Source: Clostridiales bacterium (GTDB taxonomy: Bacteria; Bacillota; Clostridia; Lachnospirales; WQUN01). Taken from it: DNA of 5,995 bases. The stretch spans positions 1-5,995 of the forward strand of contig JAIRVD010000044.1 in assembly GCA_031254075.1 (NCBI GenBank), in the 5' to 3' direction. Both the position numbers and the translations under genes were made by a program. Numbering within the stretch: the stretch's first letter is position 1; each line of letters opens with the position of its first letter. A model generated the notes under the pieces. That model was not told the origin of the DNA and made no database searches. It saw only the letters and a list, made by a program, of their open reading frames with translations. Positions 1 through 5,993 of the stretch are shown here, piece after piece.

Positions 1-57
1 TTCCGGAATTATCGGTGTACTATTTTTAACTTGAATTGTAGAGAATGATGTTCCCAT
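1..57 (-). CDS. N-terminal fragment of an unidentified protein (runs off the left edge)
   Basis: Reading leftward from an ATG at 55-57 gives 19 uninterrupted codons, MGTSFSTIQVKNSTPIIPE, before the window ends. The start is supported by a strong Shine-Dalgarno sequence, GAGGGG (plus-strand positions 65-70), seven bases upstream. The visible peptide is polar and has no signal peptide or membrane segment, which suggests a cytoplasmic protein. I do not recognise the family from so short a piece. The gene lies downstream of the broken methyltransferase gene on the same strand, separated by about 280 bases, so it probably has its own promoter. Confidence rests on the start codon and ribosome binding site, not on homology. 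Confidence 0.6.
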   Translation of the reverse strand, partial: MGTSFSTIQVKNSTPIIPE

Positions 58-64
58 TTATTTA

Positions 65-70
65 CCCCTC
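65..70 (-). promoter_or_regulatory. Ribosome binding site of the left-edge gene
   Basis: GAGGGG on the minus strand lies seven bases before the ATG at 57. It is the main reason for calling a gene start there, because only 19 codons are visible. Confidence 0.6.
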
Positions 71-80
71 TTAAAAATAT

Positions 81-110
81 ATTGTATTATCGTAAATGCA
101 AATTAGTCCA
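81..110 (-). promoter_or_regulatory. Possible sigma-A promoter for the left-edge gene
   Basis: On the minus strand, TGGACT (plus positions 105-110) and TACAAT (81-86) are separated by 18 bases. They match the -35 and -10 consensus at 4/6 and 5/6 positions. Transcription would start near 74, leaving a very short leader that begins just ahead of the GAGGGG ribosome binding site. The surrounding DNA is AT-rich, so chance matches are likely and the call is tentative. Confidence 0.3.
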
Positions 111-161
111 AATTATCACTAACGTATAATCTCTCCATATTTTAGCTAAAAAGACTCTATC

Positions 162-193
162 CAACTTCGCCAAATAGCCATAATTGGAAGTTG
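162..193. repeat. Weak inverted repeat in the intergenic region
   Basis: CAACTTC (162-168) and GAAGTTG (187-193) form a perfect 7-base inverted repeat around an 18-base loop. Neither strand has a convincing T-run directly after it, so it is not a clear intrinsic terminator. It could be a chance match in AT-rich DNA. Confidence 0.3.
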
Positions 194-248
194 AAATTTA
201 AAATAAACAGCGTATTATCGGCTTTTATTGGTCGTAATAGGGTGTAGT

Positions 249-264
249 GTACGGTAAGCCGTAC
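249..264. repeat. Perfect short hairpin GTACGG-TAAG-CCGTAC
   Basis: Six-base arms GTACGG (249-254) and CCGTAC (259-264) flank a 4-base loop. The hairpin is the most GC-rich spot in an otherwise AT-rich gap between the methyltransferase remnant and the left-edge gene. No T-run follows on either strand, so it is unlikely to be an intrinsic terminator. It may be part of a small dispersed intergenic repeat covering about 240-285, or a protein-binding site. Confidence 0.55.
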
Positions 265-289
265 CAACGAATCTGCGAACCGTCATGAT

Positions 290-333
290 AATAAAAATGA
301 TTTGCTCGATAATCAAAGAAGGTCATTTTTATT
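290..333 (-). terminator. AT-rich inverted repeat just after the methyltransferase remnant, possible weak terminator
   Basis: Arms at 290-300 and 323-333 are perfectly complementary over 11 bases, extended by two G-T wobble pairs and one A-T pair, around a loop of about 16 bases. The structure starts nine bases beyond the stop codon of the broken methyltransferase gene. On the minus strand the 3' arm contains TCATTTTTAT, so the transcript would carry a U-rich run inside the arm. The stem is almost entirely A-T, unlike a classical GC-rich terminator, so termination would be weak. It would also act on plus-strand transcripts because the arms are A/T symmetric. Confidence 0.4.
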
Positions 334-341
334 GAGCATTA

Positions 342-906
342 TCACTTCACAGCAAGAATTGTAAACTCACTGGGCAATTTTCTCATTTCAGGTACTCTTT
401 CTATATCTTTTTGCTCATAAGCAGGAATCAAATCGTATGATTCGTGAACTTGGATTATCTTTAATCCTGCATTACATACGGCATTAATTACATCGGATAC
501 CCGCCAGAAATGTTCAGCGACCGGCAAATCCACAGACCAATTTCCTGCTTGCCTACGAGCTAATGGTGTCCCGTTGAAGCTATCAAGCAACGAACTCAAC
601 GGCAAGATTCATTTTTGCGGCGTTTTTTGAAGCGATTTCAACAGCCTTTTCTGTTATGTCGCACGCGGTTACAACAGCTCCTAAATTATACCATGAAAAA
701 GCCTGAACAGCATCACATGCGCAGCAAGTGTCAAGTAGTTTTAACTCTTTTACGTCACCGAGCATGGAGGGAAGATATTTATCTAAATCCACGCCGCCAT
801 TTGTAAAAAATTCAAAATAATCAGGGCGTTCCATAAGATGAAACTTAAAATAATCTTCTTGGTACGCATTCCATGCTTCTTCATTCATTAAATTTAATTC
901 TTCCAT
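342..906 (-). pseudogene. Class I SAM-dependent methyltransferase, broken by an internal deletion and frameshift
   Basis: Two pieces of one methyltransferase lie end to end in different frames. The N-terminal piece starts at ATG 906, nine bases after GAGG (916-919), and reads to the stop at 583-585. It holds a motif-I-like strand and loop, LLDTCCACDAVQAF, followed by NLGA and the acidic motif VTACDIT, as in Rossmann-fold methyltransferases. The C-terminal piece continues from about 584 to the stop at 342 with SFNGTPLARR and a tail rich in WSVDLPVAEHFWRVSD. At the junction the first frame hits tandem stops TGA TAG while the second frame picks up at D-S-F. Together the pieces give about 190 residues. 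Relatives as I recall them are near 260-270, so some 70-80 residues of the core, including the middle strands, seem to be missing. A functional product is very unlikely. ATG at 915 or 888 are alternative starts. The gene sits 96 bases downstream of ileS on the same strand. Confidence 0.8.
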
Positions 907-1002
907 TGCAATCATCCTCGCATACGAACCAAACAGAATTACACGGCTAACTCATCACGTAAAAAGCAAAATCAAAAATTAAAAGCTTCCCGTTCTGCAA
1001 AA

Positions 1003-4000
1003 TCACCTCTTAACCCACAACTCAATCTTCTCTCCGTTAACGTTCCATTCTTTTACGAATGCGTCTTTGGGCGGTGTGGTGGGGGAAAGGCTTTGGGCTA
1101 ATATTTCCGAGGAAATTGCGTTTGTGTTTCGTTCGATTACCGTGGCGAGGGCGGAATTTTCCGAATAGCCGGCGTGGATATGGTCGGTTACGTTGAAGTC
1201 TGCTTCGCGGCGCATGTTTTGGAATTTACTGATTAGTTCGCGCATATTGCCTTCTTCGATTAGCTCGGGGGTGAGTTTGATATCGAGAACGACGGTTACG
1301 CCTTTTTCCGACGCGGCGGAGAAGCCTTCCTTTTGCATGGTTTCGACAAGAACGTCGTCCATGGTGAGTTCAATCGGTGTGCCGTCGATTTCGGTTTTGA
1401 ACATCCCCGCCTTTAACGCGTCCATAACATCGTTCGGCGCGGCGTTGAGTGCCTCGGTGATTTTCGGAACGAGTTTTCCGTACTTCGGACCGAGCGTGCG
1501 AAGCTGTGGTTTAAATTTGCAGGAAGTGTATTCTGCGGCATTGTCGATGAAGCGGATTGCCTTAACATTGAGTTCGTCTTTTATAACATTAAGAAGCGAA
1601 TCATCAAGCGAAATTTTTTGCGAAAGAGCAACAAGCATCTCCGGAAGCGGCTGACGAATTTTCGTGTTTGCGATATTTCGCGCGGAGCGTCCCTGCTGCA
1701 CGATGTCCATGATTACGGACATTTGAGATTCAAGCGTTGTGTCAACGGCGGTTTCGTCAAACACCGGAAAATCGGTAAGGTGAATACTCTTCGGCGCGGT
1801 TTCATCCAAACGTATGACGATGTTTTGATAAATTTGCTCGGTGATAAACGGAACAAACGGCGCGGCAAGTTTTGCCACGGTAACAAGCGCGTGATGAAGT
1901 GTTTTATACGCGGAAATTTTATCGTCCGTCATTTCGGAAACCCAATAACGTTCGCGGCTGCGGCGCAGATACCAGTTGCTCAGTTCGTCAACGAATTGGT
2001 CTAATGCACGTGCGGGTTCGGTAAGTTCGTAGCGTTCCAGCGCGGCGTCCACTTTTTTGATTAACGTGTTCAAGCGCGAAAGCAACCATTTATCCATTGT
2101 GGATAATTCTTTCGCTTCATATTTAAATGGATTAAATTTATCAATTTCGGCATACAGTACGTAGAACGCATAGGTATTCCAAAGAGTCCCCATAAAACGG
2201 CGCGCACCCTCGGTAACAGAGTCGTCGGAATAACGGAAATTAAGCCACGGCGCGGAAGATGAAATCAAAAACCACCGAATCGCGTCCGCTCCGTGTTTTG
2301 TGAGCGCTATCATCGGGTCTACATAATTACCTTTGGATTTACTCATTTTTGCGCCGTGTTCATCCTGTCCGTGTCCCAAAACGATAACATTTTTGTACGG
2401 CGATTTTTCAAAAAGCATGGTTGAAATGGCAATCAGTGTATAAAACCATCCGCGTGTTTGGTCTACGGCTTCGGAAATAAAGTCTGCGGGGAACAGTTTT
2501 GCAAAAACATCCTCGTTTTCAAACGGATAATGCCATTGCGCGAAAGGCATCGAACCCGCGTCAAACCAACAGTCAATTACTTCGGGGGTGCGTGTCATAA
2601 GTTTTCGGCACTTGGGGCAGGTGAGTTTAATTTCATCAATACCCGGTTTGTGTAAATCTTCAAAATTATCAGGAATGTTCGGACTCATTTTTTTCAATTC
2701 CGCGACACTTCCCACGCAGTGCAAGTGTTTGCAGTTTTCGTCGTCACAAAGCCAAATCGGCAGAGGTGTTCCCCAATAACGTTCGCGGCTGAGGCTCCAG
2801 TCAACGGCGTTTCTCAGCCAATCGCCGAAACGTCCTTCTTTCATATGGGTCGGAAGCCAGTTTACTTCGCTGTTGCTTGCAAGTAATTTATCGCGGATGC
2901 TGCTGATTTTAATAAACCACGCGTCACGCGCATAATAGAGTAGGGGGGTATCGCAACGCCAACAAAACGGGTAGTTGTGCGTGTAAGATAATTTCTTAAA
3001 CATCTGCCCGCGTGTTTTTAATTCTTTAACAATTAACGGGTCAGCTTCTTTTACAAATTTACCCGTCCAAAGATATGCTTCTTTGGTGAAACAGCCCTGC
3101 GCGTCTACGAATTGCAAGAGCGGCATTCCGTAGCTTTTACAAATACGCGCATCATCCTCGCCGAATGCCGGCGCGATATGAACAATTCCCGTACCGTCGG
3201 TAAGCGTTACATACGCGTCGCAAACAACCATGCAGTAGTTAGGATTTTCCGCTTCGGGCAAATTTTTTGCGAAATCAAATAACGGCTCGTATTTCATTCC
3301 TTCGAGTTGTTTTCCCGTAACGGTTTCTGAAATTTCATATGAGTTTTCTTCAAACAAAGACGCAACCAACGCTTTCGCAAGAATATACACACGTCCGTCA
3401 TGCGAAACTTTTGCGTATTCTTCTTTTGCGTTTACGCAAAGCCCTACATTTGACGGCAATGTCCAAGGGGTAGTTGTCCACGCCAAAAGGAACTCGTTTT
3501 CTTTGCCCGCAACTTTAAAACACACATAAATGGAATCTTCTTTTACATCTTTATAACCCTGTGCAACTTCGTGGCTGGAAAGCGGCGTTCCGCAACGCGG
3601 ACAGTAAGGCACAACGCGGTAACTTTTATAAATCAGCCCTTGCTCGAAAATTTTTGATAACGCCCACCATACGGATTCCATGTATTTATTATGATAAGTT
3701 ACATATGGGTCGTCCATGTCTGCCCAAAAGCCTACGCGCTCGCTCATTTCGCGCCACAAACCCTCGTATTTCCATACGCTTTCCTTGCATTTTTGTATAA
3801 ACGGCTCAACACCGTATGTTTCAATTTGCGGCTTTCCGCTGATTCCGAGTTGTTTTTCAACCTCAAGCTCAACAGGCAAACCGTGCGTGTCCCATCCCGC
3901 CTTCCGCAGAACATGAAAACCCTTCATCGTTTTATATCTCGGAATCAAATCCTTAACCGTTCGCGTAATAACATGCCCGATATGCGGATGCCCGTTTGCC

Positions 4001-4146
4001 GTAGGCGGTCCTTCGTAAAACGTAAACGTCTCCGCGTCCTTTCGCAGCTCCATGCTCTTTTCAAAAATTTCATTCTCGCGCCACAGCTTTAAAACTTCAT
4101 TCTCGCGCTCAGCAAAATTTAATCCCGTAGATACTTTCTCGTACAT
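1003..4146 (-). CDS. ileS: Isoleucyl-tRNA synthetase, long (type 2) form
   Basis: This cytoplasmic enzyme charges tRNA-Ile with isoleucine using ATP and is essential for translation. It is a complete class I synthetase of 1047 residues. The HIGH motif is at 55-58 within PPTANGHPHIGH, and KMSKS is at 600-604. The CP1 editing domain shows TTTPWTLPSN (224-233), with H323 and D332 in GTGIVHIAPAFGEDD, which correspond to the known editing residues of the family. Zinc-type Cys pairs are visible at YCPRCG (about 182-185), FCWRC (395-398) and TCPKC (510-513). The anticodon-binding helical domain spans roughly 680-840, and a long C-terminal extension follows to 1047. The length, the HIGH-region sequence and the extension fit the type 2 (eukaryote-like) class found in many Clostridia, which is generally less sensitive to mupirocin. 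The ATG at 4146 has AAAGGA nine bases upstream. No frameshift or missing catalytic motif is seen. Confidence 0.98.
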   Translation of the reverse strand: MYEKVSTGLNFAERENEVLKLWRENEIFEKSMELRKDAETFTFYEGPPTANGHPHIGHVITRTVKDLIPRYKTMKGFHVLRKAGWDTHGLPVELEVEKQLGISGKPQIETYGVEPFIQKCKESVWKYEGLWREMSERVGFWADMDDPYVTYHNKYMESVWWALSKIFEQGLIYKSYRVVPYCPRCGTPLSSHEVAQGYKDVKEDSIYVCFKVAGKENEFLLAWTTTPWTLPSNVGLCVNAKEEYAKVSHDGRVYILAKALVASLFEENSYEISETVTGKQLEGMKYEPLFDFAKNLPEAENPNYCMVVCDAYVTLTDGTGIVHIAPAFGEDDARICKSYGMPLLQFVDAQGCFTKEAYLWTGKFVKEADPLIVKELKTRGQMFKKLSYTHNYPFCWRCDTPLLYYARDAWFIKISSIRDKLLASNSEVNWLPTHMKEGRFGDWLRNAVDWSLSRERYWGTPLPIWLCDDENCKHLHCVGSVAELKKMSPNIPDNFEDLHKPGIDEIKLTCPKCRKLMTRTPEVIDCWFDAGSMPFAQWHYPFENEDVFAKLFPADFISEAVDQTRGWFYTLIAISTMLFEKSPYKNVIVLGHGQDEHGAKMSKSKGNYVDPMIALTKHGADAIRWFLISSSAPWLNFRYSDDSVTEGARRFMGTLWNTYAFYVLYAEIDKFNPFKYEAKELSTMDKWLLSRLNTLIKKVDAALERYELTEPARALDQFVDELSNWYLRRSRERYWVSEMTDDKISAYKTLHHALVTVAKLAAPFVPFITEQIYQNIVIRLDETAPKSIHLTDFPVFDETAVDTTLESQMSVIMDIVQQGRSARNIANTKIRQPLPEMLVALSQKISLDDSLLNVIKDELNVKAIRFIDNAAEYTSCKFKPQLRTLGPKYGKLVPKITEALNAAPNDVMDALKAGMFKTEIDGTPIELTMDDVLVETMQKEGFSAASEKGVTVVLDIKLTPELIEEGNMRELISKFQNMRREADFNVTDHIHAGYSENSALATVIERNTNAISSEILAQSLSPTTPPKDAFVKEWNVNGEKIELWVKR

Positions 4147-4155
4147 GGTTTACAT

Positions 4156-4161
4156 TCCTTT
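4156..4161 (-). promoter_or_regulatory. Ribosome binding site of ileS
   Basis: AAAGGA on the minus strand lies nine bases before the ATG at 4146. It supports that start, with the N-terminus MYEKVSTGLNF aligning to the usual beginning of the family. Confidence 0.75.
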
Positions 4162-4181
4162 CGAAAAAAATATTAGAGATG

Positions 4182-4210
4182 AGTATAGCAAGGTTTTATG
4201 AAGAAGTCAC
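4182..4210 (-). promoter_or_regulatory. Extended -10 promoter driving ileS
   Basis: On the minus strand, GTGACT (plus 4205-4210) and TATACT (4182-4187) are 17 bases apart. TGC directly precedes the -10 box, giving the extended form TGCTATACT. The matches to consensus are 4/6 and 5/6. Transcription should start near 4175 and give a leader of about 28 bases, with room only for the ribosome binding site. The promoter lies just beyond the stop codon of the binding-protein gene, and no intrinsic terminator is visible between the two genes, so read-through from upstream may also contribute. Confidence 0.6.
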
Positions 4211-4213
4211 TGT

Positions 4214-5791
4214 TTATCGGGGCATGTCATTGCCAAAGTATGCCGAAGCTTCTTCTTTGAAGCGGGATAGTGCTTGTTCAAGTGTTAAGTTGCCGTTGGC
4301 GTATTCGGATACAGCCCAAAGGAATTCATAATCTATTTCCCAATCGCTGTTTGAAGAAAATCTTGTATTGACAGCGATTTCGCCTGCGGGAATGAAAACA
4401 TCGAACATATTTTGTCCGACGAGGAAGTCCAGCGAGCCGTCGGCGCGTTCCATTACGGCGGCGGAAGCAACGGTGTCTTTCGTGCCGCCCTCGCCGAACA
4501 GTGTTCCGTTTGCCCAATGGTATTGAAGTCCCGTGTCGGAAGTGTCAAGCGTAATCCATTCGATTAATTCGCGGACGCCGTCGCGCACGTCCGGATTCAT
4601 ATTTGCGTTTGGAATAACCCAAGTTCCGCCCCACATGAAGCCGACGGGAGGGACGGCAATCGCCCAATCGCCGTAGGTGTCGCCGGAATTAAAATCCATT
4701 ACATAGTTAATCAGCCAAGCCGGACCCAAGAAACAGAAAACGGGACGCCATGAAGAATCGCTTTCGCGTCTTTGCGAACGCGACCATGCGTAGGTATAGT
4801 CGGACATATCGGAAAACCACGAGTCAGACCACATGTCTGTGTCATTTGTCCAACCGTTTTGGTAAAGCGTTCGAGCGTAATCAAACATTTCCAAATTATT
4901 CGGATGAATGCTTAAATTGCCGTCAGTTATCCACGGTCCGCCGTTGGTTCTGACGGCATTCCAAACGTCGCCCAAGCCGGAAGTAATGTTGTAACCCGCA
5001 GCATCAAGTTCTTCCGCAGCGGCGAAAAATCTGTCCCAACCGGGACCTATTTGCGCCGCAACGAAATCGGGGTCGTCATTGCCCCAAACTTCGAGTGCGA
5101 TGCTTCTGCGGTAAATCACCGCTCCGCCCGTACCCTGAAACGCAAGCCCCACAACATCGTCTCCGCGCGAACCCATTTCAACGATGTACGGCGAAATTCG
5201 AGCATCGGCGATTCGCTGCGATAAATTTTCAATTCCGAGGTCGGAATATGTCATTGCGTAATTTGCCATATCGCCCTGCGCGTATCTCGAAACGAAATAC
5301 GATTCCGCCGTATAAATATCCGGCGCGCCGCTTCCGCCCGACGTCAAGGCTCTGTCCAAAGCCGCTTCATATCCGCCGCCGTCGGTTGCGATAATCGTTG
5401 TGTTTATTTCATATCTTTCCGCAAATTCCGGATTAAGTTCCATGTACCGCGCAGCCATGTTAGGAACTTCATCGGCAAATGACCATATGTTTATAACCGT
5501 TCGTTCGGGACGTGCCGCCGTCGGTGTAAATCCTTCCGCCGAAAGATGAACAACCCCGTCAACGAAATTAACATCAAGCCCGACCATTTCCGCAATTGTT
5601 CTTACGGGAAGAAACGTTCTTCCTTCCATAATAAACGGCTCCATGCCCGCGTCGAATTCGACCGTCGTGCCGTTGTATGTTACGCCGACACCGAAAATTA
5701 TCTCGCGCGTAACGGGATTCGCCATCGCTGCCGTTCCGAAAAGCACTCCTCCGAAAACTAAACCCATCACAAACATTTTTAAATTTTTCAT
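4214..5791 (-). CDS. Exported family 1 extracellular solute-binding protein with N-terminal stalk (copper-amine-oxidase-like) domain
   Basis: This is a probable substrate-capture protein for an ABC importer, most likely for sugars or oligosaccharides, acting outside the membrane. It has 525 residues. Residues 1-24 form a signal peptide (MKNLK, a hydrophobic stretch, then the cleavage-like site AMA-N). No Cys follows, so it is not a lipoprotein. Residues about 35-84 match the copper-amine-oxidase N-terminal/stalk repeat, with the hallmark GRTFLPVRTIAEMVGLDV (57-74). After a short linker, residues about 98-525 look like a UgpB/MalE-type binding protein, with INIWSF, GAPDIY (155-160), WGGTWVIP (387-394) and at least 18 tryptophans, as expected for stacking on sugar rings. 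The start at 5791 was chosen because GGAGGG lies seven bases upstream and the signal peptide begins there. An in-frame ATG at 5836 lies inside the promoter. No permease or ATPase gene is adjacent in the window. The substrate cannot be read from sequence. Confidence 0.88.
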   Translation of the reverse strand: MKNLKMFVMGLVFGGVLFGTAAMANPVTREIIFGVGVTYNGTTVEFDAGMEPFIMEGRTFLPVRTIAEMVGLDVNFVDGVVHLSAEGFTPTAARPERTVINIWSFADEVPNMAARYMELNPEFAERYEINTTIIATDGGGYEAALDRALTSGGSGAPDIYTAESYFVSRYAQGDMANYAMTYSDLGIENLSQRIADARISPYIVEMGSRGDDVVGLAFQGTGGAVIYRRSIALEVWGNDDPDFVAAQIGPGWDRFFAAAEELDAAGYNITSGLGDVWNAVRTNGGPWITDGNLSIHPNNLEMFDYARTLYQNGWTNDTDMWSDSWFSDMSDYTYAWSRSQRRESDSSWRPVFCFLGPAWLINYVMDFNSGDTYGDWAIAVPPVGFMWGGTWVIPNANMNPDVRDGVRELIEWITLDTSDTGLQYHWANGTLFGEGGTKDTVASAAVMERADGSLDFLVGQNMFDVFIPAGEIAVNTRFSSNSDWEIDYEFLWAVSEYANGNLTLEQALSRFKEEASAYFGNDMPR

Positions 5792-5798
5792 CGCGTTT

Positions 5799-5804
5799 CC
5801 CTCC
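5799..5804 (-). promoter_or_regulatory. Ribosome binding site of the solute-binding protein gene
   Basis: GGAGGG on the minus strand lies seven bases upstream of the ATG at 5791. It decides that start over the in-frame ATG at 5836, which has no ribosome binding site and would add 15 residues ahead of the signal peptide. Confidence 0.85.
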
Positions 5805-5820
5805 GGACGAATTTTTTGAA

Positions 5821-5849
5821 ACGATATCACAGCCATTTTGCTGTGTCAA
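5821..5849 (-). promoter_or_regulatory. Sigma-A promoter of the solute-binding protein gene
   Basis: On the minus strand, a perfect -35 box TTGACA (plus 5844-5849) is followed after 17 bases by TATCGT (5821-5826). TGA just ahead of it supplies an extended -10 TG. The start of transcription would fall near 5814, leaving a leader of about 22 bases that holds the GGAGGG ribosome binding site. The -10 box is only 4/6, so the promoter may be weak or need an activator. Confidence 0.6.
5828..5845. promoter_or_regulatory. Candidate operator within the promoter spacer
   Basis: CACAGC (5828-5833) and GCTGTG (5840-5845) form a perfect 6-base inverted repeat around CATTTT. The 18-base dyad almost exactly fills the gap between the -35 and -10 boxes of the binding-protein promoter. 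That is a classic position for a repressor, or for an activator that works by distorting the spacer. The binding protein is unknown, and no regulator gene is in the window. Confidence 0.45.
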
Positions 5850-5884
5850 AAAACACATTCATTTTCAACCGAGAATAAATAAGC

Positions 5885-5902
5885 GTCCGACGGACCCGAC
5901 GG
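5885..5902. repeat. Short GC-rich repeat CCGACGG with 9-base period
   Basis: CCGACGG occurs at 5887-5893 and again at 5896-5902. The first copy is also the centre of a perfect 11-base palindrome, GTCCG-A-CGGAC (5885-5895). It is a sharp GC-rich island in AT-rich intergenic DNA, about 40 bases upstream of the -35 box of the binding-protein gene. A role as a regulator site is possible but not shown. Confidence 0.4.
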
Positions 5903-5903
5903 T

Positions 5904-5932
5904 GTTAATGTCGTACCGATATCAACATTAAC
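5904..5932. promoter_or_regulatory. Candidate operator: GTTAATGT dyad with arms two helical turns apart
   Basis: GTTAATGT (5904-5911) and ACATTAAC (5925-5932) are perfect inverted 8-base arms separated by 13 bases, so their centres are 21 bases apart, which is two turns of the helix. The spacer contains GATATC (5918-5923), itself a palindrome. The site is about 55 bases upstream of the -35 box of the binding-protein promoter, a position suited to an activator or a looping repressor. Confidence 0.45.
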
Positions 5933-5968
5933 CATACAGAGCTCAAGATGTTACGTTCGAATAAATAT

Positions 5969-5986
5969 CATTATTTCAAAATAATG
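5969..5986. promoter_or_regulatory. 18-base AT-rich palindrome beside a rightward -35-like box
   Basis: CATTATTT (5969-5976) and AAATAATG (5979-5986) are perfect inverted arms around CA. One base after the palindrome, the plus strand carries TTGACA (5988-5993), a perfect -35 consensus whose -10 box would lie beyond the window edge. The palindrome could be an operator or an UP-element-like stretch for a divergent gene to the right. Confidence 0.45.
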
Positions 5987-5987
5987 C

Positions 5988-5993
5988 TTGACA
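5988..5993 (+). promoter_or_regulatory. Possible -35 box of a divergent promoter leaving the window
   Basis: TTGACA on the plus strand is an exact -35 consensus preceded by AT-rich DNA. The matching -10 box, if present, would fall around 6011, outside the window, so this cannot be confirmed here. Confidence 0.3.

Noticed and set aside
342..605. A separate 87-residue gene starting at TTG 605
   Set aside because: It has no ribosome binding site, its first residues come from out-of-frame reading of the upstream half, and the rest matches the C-terminal end of the same methyltransferase. It is better read as one broken gene.
916..1002. Terminator after ileS
   Set aside because: T-rich tracts are present on the minus strand but I find no stable stem before them; AAGCTT is only self-complementary without a loop.
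1193..2004. Long plus-strand open frames antisense to ileS
   Set aside because: They lie opposite a strongly conserved essential gene, have composition expected of mirror-frame reading, and lack recognisable domains or ribosome binding sites.
3561..4092. Overlapping plus-strand open frames opposite the start of ileS
   Set aside because: They overlap one another and the catalytic core of ileS on the other strand, and show no protein family features.
4147..4213. Terminator between the solute-binding protein gene and ileS
   Set aside because: A T-run is present on the minus strand (around 4164-4170), but no stem precedes it, and the segment instead fits a promoter and leader.
5095..5394. Arg- and Pro-rich plus-strand open frame opposite the solute-binding protein gene
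   Set aside because: The odd composition is what the reverse complement of this gene's codons gives; no independent evidence for translation.
5792..5836. A 15-residue N-terminal extension of the solute-binding protein from the ATG at 5836
   Set aside because: That ATG lies within the spacer of the predicted promoter and has no ribosome binding site, while the ATG at 5791 has GGAGGG at ideal spacing and begins a proper signal peptide.
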